From Tethya wilhelma (Eukaryota > Porifera > Demospongiae > Tethyida > Tethyidae), in contig CAXIPT010000009.1 in the NCBI GenBank assembly GCA_964030475.1, forward strand, positions 2,819,605-2,883,604: DNA of 64,000 nt, given 5' to 3'. The notes under the pieces were generated by a model that was not told the origin of the DNA, did no database searches, and saw nothing but the letters and a program-made list of their open reading frames with translations. The stretch's first letter is position 1. Each line of letters begins with the position of its first letter. A program made the translations under genes and the position numbers. Below, piece after piece: positions 12,208-22,928 of the stretch.

Positions 12208-15200
12208 TTAAACATCCTTTCTTTTCTGCATATAATAATACAAATGGGAAGCAATTAATTTACAACTAAAGTAAATATCTTGCAATGCCTTACTCTTCTT
12301 TTTTAGTTGAGTGTTGGTTTTCCTCAGCACCTCTATCTCACTCTGCTTAATCTGAATCTCAGCCTGAGCTACTTTGTGGTTTTGTTGTAATTGTCGCTCT
12401 CGTTGTTCATGGTTACTCTTAAGTCTAGTCAACTCCATTTCATTCTCAGACTTCATCTTCTCTAAGTTAGCTGCAGCCATGTTCTTCAATCTCTTCTCCT
12501 GCTCCTCTAGATCTCTGGCACTCTGTTTCCGCAAGTTCTCATTATCCTTGGCATACTTCTCAGACATCAGTTGTATCTGCAGAACCAATAAAGCAGCTAT
12601 CATAGTTTAAACTTTAAATAACTAACATGGGTATGAACCATCAACCTTTGCTTCTTGATCTAGTTTTGCTTGCTCCATTTTTTGCTTCAATTCGGTCTGT
12701 AAATAATATAATTATTGTGTAAAAACGATCAAACCTTAATTTCATTGATTAAATGCTTTATACCTCCTTTTGGTCAAACTCCAACTGTTGATCTTTCAGT
12801 TCTTTCATCCTTGCTTTCACTTCAGCATCATAGTTCTTGATTTGTGAGAGTTGAGACTCTAGTTGTGCACGTTGAGCTTCTTTTTCCTAAGATAATACGT
12901 ATTGAAAGTTAATAAAAATCAATCTTGCATTAAATTCTGATTTCACTTACAGCAATAAAGTTGTTTAAGATATCATCAGCACAAGGACCAATGGAACTAC
13001 TATTGTATTCAGTAATCACTTTTGTGAAGGCCTCTTCAATTTTTTTGAAATCAGTTGAGGGGGTCAGATTTGAGATGAGAGGGTCGAGATGATGCTCTTT
13101 GAGTGTTTTCATTAGAGTCTGGCAAGTGGTCTTTGAAGCAGCCCAATTCTTTTCCAAATAATGAGCCAGTTCCCCACCAGTACATTCTCCAGTAGCTTCA
13201 AAGACTGCCAGGTGAGACTACAAGTGTGTGGACCGTCAACATCATTGTGTGGGTGTATTATCATGTGACAAAAGAACTGCATGAGGCACTGTTATAACAG
13301 TTTAAACTACTGTAACAATTAATAATTATAACAGTTATAATTTCTATCATCATTTATACCGTAAGTTTGTCCAGATAATCTTGATACAGCTCACTGCCAC
13401 TCTCACTACTACCAAGGAATGTTACAAATTTCTTGAAGACTTTCAAAGACTCATCCCGTTCTTTACTGTGCAAATCAAGAAGTTCGTCAGTTTCCAGCGG
13501 CAGTTTCTTGAGAACTCCCTCCATTGATTCCTTGTAGCATCTCACAGCTTGTGTCATACCTTCTGTGTACGTGGTCTCCAGGACTCTCTGCCAGGTTGAG
13601 CCAATGACAGGAATACCACCAGGGGAGTTGAGAGCATCAACATAATGTTCAAGCATGTGACCAAGTTCTGCATGTAGCACCATATAAATTTCTCAAAAAA
13701 TGTATCAGGTTTTGCATGTGGAGTGCTATAATAATATTACTATTTATCATATGATCATTATGTGGATATAGTATACAGGTCGCTTGTTAGAGGCTAAGTG
13801 GATGATAAGGAGTATAAATTTTTGGTTATAGTAACAACACATACTAATAGTATTCATGATGGCTTCAATTAGTGGGCTGTATATGTAGCAGTATCCAATT
13901 ACAACTATATGCAGTTATATACCCCCACAACTGCACCTTTGATACTAAACATTGGATGCAAATGCCATATGGCAGCTCTCATCCATGCATGCAGCTACTC
14001 TTATATGCTTGATTGTTTTCAGTTCATGTAAACTATACATTGTCAACTTTATAAAAAAGAATCTCTTAAAATTTGGCAAATTCTCATTCCATACTGACTC
14101 CTAAGCATTATTAGCAATTTTTAATTTGGCGATTTAATCCCGCATGCTGCATTATTACATGGCACACCAGCATACAGAACTGTTTGGCACTTTTTATTTG
14201 GCCATTTTACCCGCTATAAATTTAAGTATCATGCAATTCATACTGGCCACCACGGCTGGTGGTTGGCATAACTGCAGGATACTATCAGCCCATTGAATGA
14301 CTGTCTATTATACTGTTACCAAGAGTACATAAGAGAGAGAAGAGTATCAAACAGCACATGCATACTCGTGTAGAAACACTGTGTACAAAGTAACATGATA
14401 TGCATATGACTATGTATAAACAATGTATACTTTAATTTATCTGTAATCTGCTCTAGCCTGACGTCATAATATATGGGGTGTGGCCATTCTCTTACATTAT
14501 TATTATTTATCTTGGTCCTTTTTTCATCTTCCTGAAGCTGGCTGTTTGCTTTTTCATTCAGGTTTGTTAAGTTCTCCATAAGTAAGCTCGCTTGCACTTG
14601 GTAATCTACAAGCAGCTTGGTTTATTTGCGCATTTTTTCAATGCTCTGGATGACATAATGTGCACAGCCATGCCCCATTTACTTATAGTTTTACTCACGT
14701 GCATGCATGTCATGTTACTTTGTACACAGTGTTTCTACACGAGTATTTGCTGTTTGATTCTCTTCTCTCTCTTATGTACTCTTGCTGAGTGTTACCTAGG
14801 CTGACCAACATTTTAAAAATCATCCTAATTGTTTTATAAGTATTAAAATAATACCACACTGGTAAGACATTGCCATCTCCTATAGGTAACACTCTATAAG
14901 GTGGATTAAATTAGCTATGAGATTTAGTAATGATTGGAGCCATAATTATAGAGAGTCTTGAAGTTTATGAAAATGAGGCTAGAGCTATAATTATATGCTA
15001 ACTCCTACCATTATTATGCACGTATCTAAAAAATTTCACTTACGAAATCCACTGACAATGCTTTCATCATTATACCCTTTCTTCGGATAGCAAATGTTGT
15101 AGATTTTCTGTATTACAGTTTCCACTTGTTGAAGAAATATTGGACTGATGTCTTTCTGGTAGAGTGGGTTGTCAATATTCTGGACAGCCACTGGAACAGC

Positions 15201-18200
15201 AGAAGGAGGAGGTAGGGTCTCAGCATCAAACGAACTGAAAAAACCCAAGAGGCATCGTCGAATCTCATTTTGGGCTTCATTATCTGTGGCATCTGGTGCA
15301 AAAACCTATAATTCACAATTGCATACAATCCATGAATCATAGTATACTTTAACATTGTATCGGCTAAATTAACCTCTCATAACGGCCCCTCCCACAAGCG
15401 GCCAACCTCCGTGTAACGGCCACAGGTTGTGGCACCGATTGAAAATACCATATATTTAGTACTTAAGCAACCTCCCACGAGCGGCCGCTTCTTGATTCCG
15501 ACCAGCGGCCAAACTGCATGCTCCCAACAGATCGATTCTTTGCAAAACTGTCCCTCAAAACGGCCAAGCAGAAAACCACGCCTATTTAAATTTTCTATCG
15601 TATCGTATAAATAGAAAAGTAAAATTAAACTTCTGCACTCTTGCGCTGAGATCAGTCTTTGGTTTTGAGTTGAGTCAGTTAGGCTACTAGTTGCTGCAAC
15701 TTGTCTACTAAGGATTTATGGCTGTGAAGAGAGTACACCCAAGGTATTTCCAGTGTACTGCCACCTTTTCTGCTCACCTTTGGACTACTGAATCACCCTG
15801 GAAGTCACACTGCCGGCCGTGGCCTTACTCAAGCCAGGCTGGCTGACATGACACTTTATTAAAAGGAGCTCATCAATGAGTTAGTATAAGTTAGGAAAGG
15901 GTATATACCCAAGAATTACTTCTTAAAAAAAAAAGAAGCGGCTATTGTCTATAGCGTATGATAGTCTGGCTGGCTAGACTCTTCGCACGGGGAGAGAAGA
16001 GTCTGGGGACATCCGCATATACCGCTTTGTAACAGTGGAATGTAATTTTATCACGTGAAGTCCAATATAATGATATTCATTGTTCATTTTGTGACGTTTT
16101 GCGTAAGTGCACGTGCTTTGCGCACCGTACTACTGTACTAAAGTTGCTGAATGTCGCTGAGTTCCATCCAAGACCCTTCTTGGCTAGATTCTTTCTTTTG
16201 ACTGACCGAATGGAACAAAGAAAGCTTAATCATTGTAGTTTCTCCGCTGATTGCACTTCGAGGGAACACAAACTCTTCTGTATGGACTTGGATGATTTAC
16301 AAAGACGTTCTTACTATCAAGACAACTTGTTGTTCAACTTTAAGCTTCGAAAAGCAGGGAGAGAAAGAGTAGTGCCGTCTGAAGAGCCGTTCAGTTTAGC
16401 TCTCACTGATGTGACGTTTTTACTTTGCACGTGCACATATACAAACGTTGAATTACGTCACGTTTAACCACACTGCAATCTGATTGGTCATGTCCAGATT
16501 TTGGACATCTGTTACAAATCGGTATATACGCACATATATACGGGGGTACGGGTGTCCCCAGTGCGAAGAGTCTGGCGCAGCCCCGTGCGAAGAGTCTGGT
16601 GCAGCCCCGTGCGAAGAGTCTGGCCAGCCAGACTAAGCGTATGATTGCTCAGCAATTGAGTACAGTGAGTGATGCTTTCTAAGTACATCACTCTGGATCA
16701 TTTTCTTAGTCAATCCTTGTTCTTGTGATGCATGTACATACCATAAATCAACTTTGACACAATTCCTATGAGTATATATAACGATGAACCTCCCACCAGA
16801 GGCCAACCTCTGAATAAAGGCCAAAAGCCTCGCTCCCAAAGTGGCCTTTATTCGGAGGTTCGACTGTAGTGACAAGTATTAAACAATCATGAATTTTAGA
16901 TACATAAATGAACCTTAAACCTTGTCACATGATCGTGAGGCCATGCATTCATGCAGAACCAATTATGGTATTACCATAATTTAATTATAGCAACCGTTGC
17001 ATAACTTCAATTCATGATCCCAATGTACCTTTTGCAACAGATGATCTTTGATGTGACAAGGCTGGTCATTTCTGTCAGTTGGAATCAACAGGACATCACG
17101 TAGCAGCCACATGAACCTGGGGTTGGAATTTGCAAGCTTGCAAGTGGCACTTTGCTGATCAGCAAACTCCCCAATCTGTACTTGAATACTCTTAGACAGG
17201 TTGGCTACAAAGCTGAGATCATGTACAGTTAAAGGAACTGTGTCACTATATAAGCGGTGTTTTGTTACTATAAATGGGTTGTAAACAGAAACCTTACAGT
17301 ATTAAGTGCGCATTACGCGAGCTACTTAGGCTTGTAATAACAGCTGACCACGTAGTACTATTACGCGAGTAAAAGCAAAATGCGCAATACACGGAGTAGT
17401 ATGCAAACGTTTCCGGACGTGGTACCCGCGTATCAACAAAAAACGTCACAAAACGTCATTATTTTTATTTTTAGCAACAAAACACCGCTTATATAGTGAC
17501 ACAGTTCCTTTAAGGAAATTATAAGACAATCATCATGTGACAATAACTACAATTAACATGATAATTATAGTAATAAATATCCACAACTGTGAATATGTAC
17601 ACTATACTAAAAATCTTTAGGATACTGCATTTGGTTCAAATCATCTCTTTTGGGCACTCCCATAGAGTTGTAGATCAGAACTGAACTCAAAAGTACACTC
17701 AAGGTGAAGATTTGGTTGTCTCCACGGTGGCTGGCTTTGACTGCGTTAACACCCTCCGTGTCGATAAAAATCATGGTCACCTCCTCTTCAGGGTAATCAT
17801 TCAGCTTGACTTTAAAGGGTTGATTCCACATCCAAATCCCCATGGTTTTCGAATCAAAAAAGGCACCAAGATCAAACTGACACTCAGCACCACTGAGTCT
17901 ACTAATCAGACGACTCAGAAAATAGGATTTCCCTGATCGGCATGGCCCAACAATACTCACAATGCACACCGGACCCGATATTGACTTCAAGATTGCCACA
18001 GCAGTGGGGTTGATGTTTAGCTTAGACCGTTTCACACCAAGAGACTTGTACTCATTCTTTTCATCATCCCACTGAACATCATCAGGAAGACATAATGGGA
18101 TTGCATTGCCAGAACTGGATGTATCACTGAAAAGAAAGTATATTGATAACATAATATTATGTACGTTATTTACTGTTTCTCAACCCAATCACATTGGATC

Positions 18201-18983
18201 AGGCATGACGATGTCAGGCAAACTTAAAGTACTAAAAATTAATTACTGTCTACATGCAGTGTAGCTAGCCTATTTAAAAGAGGCTACAATTGTATTGAGC
18301 CTACTCTCTTAGCCTTGGACGCTTTGGTTGAGGAGGCTTTGGTGACTCAGAACGCCGACTGTTATTTCCTACAGATATTCCATACGTATATCATAATATT
18401 ATAATAGTGGTATGGTATACAAGCTATAAAAGAAATACTATTAAATTAATTTTTATGTTACCTGAATCAGATGTAAGTATTTCAGAAACAAGACTAGCAT
18501 AAGTTGTTTTTTCAGCTTTGACAAATGCATCAATCAGATTTCGATAAGTAGCCTTCACATAGTTTTTGTCCTTCCACCGATAAAGAGCTGCTCTCCTATA
18601 ATTATTAAATAATCAATCAGATTATGGCTATCTTATAATTTAAGGTTATGATGATCCAGTTTGCCAGCTCATAAGTTTTTGACCCATGCAAAAAAGTACT
18701 ACAAGATACGCTACTTTGATTTTATTGAGCTAATGCATATGTACAGTACGTCTTACGTTTGTAAGGTTAGCTTATTCTGATGTTCTGTTTTTATGTCTTC
18801 CACATCCACTCGGCTAAGTTCCAATGCATTGGCAACGCCCCTTTCCCAGTCCTCCATGGAAAGAGCGATCTGACTCAGGTGAGTATTAGAAATTATCTTG
18901 TCTAGTTCATCCTTTTTTTCGTCAGGAATAAGATTATAGTAGTCTGAATTCGAAGCTCTACTAGTACTCTGAGTCCGCTCCAT
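12208..18983 (-). CDS. Death domain - GBP-like large GTPase - coiled coil (GBP-2), complete
   Basis: Eleven phase-consistent exons: 18983-18757, 18595-18462, 18368-18305, 18126-17626, 17212-17029, 15305-15044, 13667-13360, 13217-12951, 12886-12764, 12696-12646, 12576-12208; 829 residues. Residues ~10-120 form the Death-like fold (WERGVANALELSRVDVEDI; YVKATYRNLIDAF). A Lys/Arg/Pro linker (PKPPQPKRPRLR, ~125-141) could be a nuclear localisation signal. The GTPase has P-loop GPCRSGKS (201-208), MGIWMW, DTEG (263-266) and RD (~345), as in GBPs. Then come the helical domain (LPPPS; YVDALNSPGG) and a C-terminal coiled coil. No CaaX box. The exon 1-2 junction phase and exons 3, 5 and 6 (64, 184 and 262 bases) match GBP-1, which has the extra tandem domains and a fused last exon. 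The last exon could instead use a donor near 12295. Role in immunity is inferred from family. Confidence 0.8.
14320..14787. mobile_element. MITE-like inverted-repeat element in GBP-2 intron 6
   Basis: Arms of about 85 bases at 14320-14407 and 14702-14787 are inverted copies (both contain GTGTAGAAACACTGTGTACA or its complement), around a ~295-base centre. The arms differ by a few bases. No target-site duplication found. The rest of the intron (13670-14320 and 14790-15040) shows no gene. Confidence 0.65.
15370..16868. mobile_element. Composite repeat with CCTC/CGGCC-rich ends, interrupted by another element
   Basis: The ends carry related inverted sequence: AACCTC, CATAACGGCC and similar words at 15373-15560, and the opposite orientation at 16785-16868 (GGCCTTTATTCGGAGGTTCG). 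A separate TIR element (15962-16635) sits inside. Lies in GBP-2 intron 5. Boundaries and class are uncertain. Confidence 0.4.
15962..16635. mobile_element. TIR element with 9-bp target-site duplication (MULE-like)
   Basis: 31-base terminal inverted repeats (TAGTCTGGCTGGC... at 15962-15992 against 16605-16635) with one mismatch. AGCGTATGA flanks both ends (15953-15961 and 16636-16644), a perfect 9-base duplication. A 20-base unit based on CCCCGTGCGAAGAGTCTGG is repeated three times at the right end. An open frame of 122 codons (16099-16467, plus) has no recognisable domain. A 9-base duplication fits Mutator-like elements; that class is inference. Confidence 0.75.
17233..17509. mobile_element. 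MITE with TTAA target site, copy A (piggyBac-like)
   Basis: About 38-base terminal inverted repeats starting AGGAACTGTGTCACTATATA, flanked by TTAA at 17229-17232 and 17510-17513. No coding capacity. Lies in GBP-2 intron 4, close to the acceptor of exon 5. A second copy is at 52056-52278 and a fragment is near 21010-21030. Confidence 0.75.
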
Positions 18984-19126
18984 AATATCAAGTTGTCAAC
19001 ATCAAAACGTACGTGACTCGTTCTGATCTGTGATCCACCCATATAATAATTGTCTCCCACGCTGTAATGAATATGCACAGACAGTTACAAAAATATTTAA
19101 AATCAATACTATCAGATTAGCGATTA

Positions 19127-20319
19127 TTATTGACACTCAGAAATGCTATCAAAATCAACCCGATGTTTCTCTGACAATTTCTTTCCAAGTCTCTTATTAT
19201 GAATGGGATAAGCACACACCACTTCCACCACAGTCACCCAGTTAGGACAGTTGGACTTCAGATAGGCTTCCAAACACCTCAGCTTTCTCTGGTGTCCCTG
19301 AAGATTGTGTTCGTACCTAAGACCACTCAAAACCGATTCCGGTAATCTCAGTCCAGAACATAGACTTTCCCAATCTCCAATTTCAGCCAGTTCAATATTC
19401 AATTGATGGGCATTATCCATAATACGATGATGAGTGCAACGATTGGTGTTTTGGTCACTAGGCACATGGTCATTTTCATTGGTGTTTTGGTCACTAGGCA
19501 CATGGGCATTTTCATTGGTGTTTTGGTCACTAGGCACATGGGCATTTTCATTGGTGTTTTGGTCTGGTTTAGTATTATGGTCTTCAAGAATGTCATGAAT
19601 TTTCTTCACAATGTCCTTCATTACCGTAATACTCGAAAAATCTGAAATAAAGAGATATACAGTCTCAGCATGACCAATAATACAGTACTAAAGTCTATTC
19701 GCGTTCACTTTTCCTCTGGAAGTATATAGTGTGGTTTGACTTACTACAGGTTTGTAGTATCTGTGGTCAATGGAATGTCCCATAGTTTATATACGGGGCA
19801 GACACATAGGAGGCTGTAACTTTTGACTGGTAAGGTGTAGAGTATTTTAAAAGGCACTAANTTACCAATCCTAGCGACCTCAATGACCTTATCGACCAAG
19901 TCTCTCCTTGAAGCAGAGTAGAAACTCTTTGCTAAGTTTTCAAAAGTAGCTCCATTGCCATGTCTTTGTTTATAGTGTCTCAGTACCTCTATTCTGTATA
20001 TAGGGAATAAATGCATCATCAAAAAGGGTACAAAATTGATTGAAGTACACATGGCTGTCATTTAATATGGCACTGATGAACAGTAATACATCTTAGCTAA
20101 CTAAATTTCGCCAATGTACCTTTGGAGTTGCGGTTTTCGATGATTTGCATCTATAATGTCCGACATTACAATATTAGGTAGATCAAGGTTGGGGATGAGC
20201 ACCTCCCAGCTAGACATTTCACTGGCAATCATTGCACACTCTTGGTCAGTAGGAACACTGTGCTTCTTGGTCACAGGTAGCTCGGACAGGTAGTCATCTA
20301 TAGTCAACATATTTTTCAT
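19127..20319 (-). pseudogene. Death-TM-Death gene, copy 2 (interrupted at an N)
   Basis: Exons 20319-20120 (first half of Death domain 1) and 19993-19862 (second half, GATFENLAKSFYS) follow copy 3 closely, then break at N 19861. Instead of the linker, TM span and splice donor, the sequence jumps into the middle of a MITE also present in copy 3. The third exon (19641-19127) is open and encodes three DQNTNEN-type repeats and the C-terminal Death domain. So about 0.4 kb that includes the TM region is missing. This is either a real deletion that destroyed the gene or a collapse at the N. Confidence 0.65.
19691..19860. mobile_element. TA-target MITE, copy 2 (right half missing)
   Basis: Matches the left ~170 bases of the element at 23421-23701, starting AAGTCTATTCGCGTTCACTT after the same TA, and stops at the N at 19861. 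Confidence 0.8.
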
Positions 20320-21466
20320 AAATTAGCTATTAATTAGTGTATCTTTACATAAACATGTAAACTATAATATTATAATATTATAGTAGGATATTTTCACCAT
20401 TAATAATCAAAGACTTATATAGTACAGATGAAACATGCACACAGCAAGGTAATAATAATGGTCATTTTCATTTTTGGTCATAATTTAATAAAGTTTGTCA
20501 AACTGAAACAGCCATGGTTCAACACTTCAGAATTCTGTCAGAGTTTTATTTTGCTGATAAGCAATCTAATTCATTTAAGCTGTTTGCCCCATAGTGTATA
20601 TGTGTTGCTGAAAATTAAGCTTGCTGAAATACTGTATAGCGGGAAATTTTCGGGGGTGTAAATTTTCGTGAAAAGCCTAGACTGCACTTCAGAACAAAAT
20701 ATTCGTGGTTTTAATTTTCGGCATTTCATGACTCAAGTATCTCCAATTTACAGCACTTGAAGGTCTTGTGACAGTTTATCTGCTGTGGTATATACATATG
20801 TAGAATACTATTCAGCTATTTAGAAAGACAGGCAAGAGACAGAGAACTGAAGTCTTTGACAACGTGCACGTAGCCAGTATCATGACCTTTGACCTCAGAA
20901 AAAATATACATGGGAGGGAAAATTTTGTGACTCTGGGTTAGTCACGAAAATAACGAAAATTTGCACCCCACGGAAATTTCCCGCTATATATATATACGGT
21001 ATATAATTTTATTATATAAGCGGTGTTTTATTACAAAATTTTTGACAGTCTGAGAGTATTATGTGAACGTCTTCAAATGTGTTACCCACTGGCAGGAAGA
21101 AATGTCATAAAAAACATTTAAAAAATGTGTATTCAATTTGCGCATTTTGCTGCAACTTGCATAGTAGTCAACAGTTATTTCAAACCTAAGTAGCTCACAT
21201 AATGCACACTTAAACAGTAACTCAGTGTAGCAAAACAACGTAAAGGGAATCATGAAACAGAAAAAGTTCAGGAACTTCAATAAGACATTTTGAAATGCCT
21301 AACTCTCTTCTTGTCCAGTCAGACAGCAGATGGACTGGAAATAATTGTCTAATAATTGATATGAACACTTACATATGTAGGTGTGAGCATATAGTTTTGT
21401 GTAAACATAATTATATATGTAGAGGCTATTGCGTAAACAAGTAAAATAAACATTTGTTAAGAGTAC
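20320..21466. other. Intergenic stretch with a MITE
   Basis: No gene seen. At 20635-20988 is an inverted-repeat element with ends TATAGCGGGAAATTT and its complement, plus GTAAATTTTCGTG-type subterminal matches. Related ends occur near 9290-9330 and 41740-41760. At 21000-21040 is a fragment of the TATAAGCGGTGTTTT MITE family. Confidence 0.6.
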
Positions 21467-22785
21467 CTAATGACAAGCATGAACCTCTTCTAGATCTATC
21501 TTCAGATTGAGAATCGTGAAGTGTTCCCCTACCAAAGCCTTGGCTGCTAGCAGGTATCTCTATATAGCCCTCCAGTCTCCTTCCTAAATTTCCATGACCA
21601 ATTTGCTTCACTGCCTGACCAATTGCCTTCCAACTTTTATCCTGAGAGTTGGCCAACCAGTATTCTAGGAGCTTGTGCTTACATGTCTCAGAGTCATGAG
21701 GGTTGTTCTGTTGTATAATGTCAAGAACTCTGGGTGGTACTCCCAGCTGTATACCAAGACTCAACCATCTGGTGACATCTATTAGCTCATTGGTGAGGTT
21801 GGTCAGATTTAGAGCTGGAAATGAATGGTTTATATTCACATACAAAAATTAACTTCAAAACATATATACCTATTAATTTTGATTGAGGTTAACAGATATT
21901 TCAATTACCAGTATTATAATTATTATATATTTATACTACGCATGACACATAGCATATGGTGTGCAATGTAGCTAGATTAAACATGTTACCACAATAACAG
22001 CACCTATGCATGTTAATGGCCGGCATACTTCCTAATACAAATAGACTCATGTGGCACACTGGCACACGTACGCACACACACATGCACACACACATACACA
22101 CACACACACAACACACACATGCACACACACATACACACACACACACAACACACACATACGTGCACACTGTGACACACATGTATACCCTTAGTTTTTCGGG
22201 TCTTGACATATTCAAGTTTTGTAGCCTTTTGTTGCAATTGAGATTCTTCATTCTGTCACACCATAACATGGATTAATCACGGATGATGATGAGACTGTGG
22301 GCCAAAATTATGTGGCTCAGGTAGAAAAATTATGTATTAAAATTAGACTGCCAGCTAAGCTATATAGCCGTTGAGCTGCCCAATTGATAGACAATAATAA
22401 AAATAAAATAGCTATATAAACAGCACCCAGCATTGGGATTGGACACACCCCATTATCTAATAGATTCTATGCCATAACTGGCGACACTCAACCATACGGA
22501 CTAGCGAGACAGTTCTTACGTTTGCAACTTTAGTTCACCCCTGTGCTTTGTCTTGATTTCTTCGACATCCACAATGCTCAGTCCCAAAGCATCGGAAACA
22601 TCTCCCTCCCACTCATTCATGGAGTTGGCTATGGTTCCAAGATGAGTGGTCTGTTTCCATGAAGCGTCGTACAAGGAGTCGATTGTCTTGTCTAGCTTCC
22701 ATTGCTTGTCTTGTGGAACGAGATTACAATACTTCACAACTTTGGCTCTGCTTGCCGCGGCTTCTACCTCAGGCTCTACCGCCAT
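21467..22785 (-). CDS. Partial Death-domain gene (Death half-exon, linker, complete Death domain)
   Basis: Exon 22785-22520 is nearly the same as GBP-1 exon 1 (Death half, ends phase 2). Exon 22252-22186 resembles the start of GBP-1 exon 5 (QNEESQLQQKATKLEYVKTR). Exon 21814-21467 encodes a different complete Death domain (LTNELIDVTRWLSLGIQLGV to GNLGRRLEGY) with a Ser/Arg tail, and ends at a donor. The last two join in phase 1. The first two do not match in phase, and no exon for the other Death half was found between them. It is either a degraded GBP-1 duplicate or a gene with exons I could not find. No GTPase exons follow. Confidence 0.45.
22060..22160. repeat. (CA)n-rich simple repeat
   Basis: Interrupted CA tract with ACACACACATGCAC units. 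Frames of Cys/Val or His/Thr through it are repeat translation. Confidence 0.9.
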
Positions 22786-22928
22786 GATCTCGTTGGCGGT
22801 CAATTTCAAATTTCCGCTCTAATTATGCATGAGCCCCACCCATTTTCACAACATTGTGGTGTTTTGTAAAGTAAAATATTTCATGCATTCTTACTGATTT
22901 ACAAAATAAAAGACAAACTAGTTGTACC

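Noticed and set aside
16099..16467. 122-codon frame as a cellular gene
   Set aside because: It lies wholly inside a TIR element, has no domain and no splice context.
22010..22276. Cys/Val and His/Thr frames of 74-112 codons
   Set aside because: They are produced by a CA/TG simple repeat.
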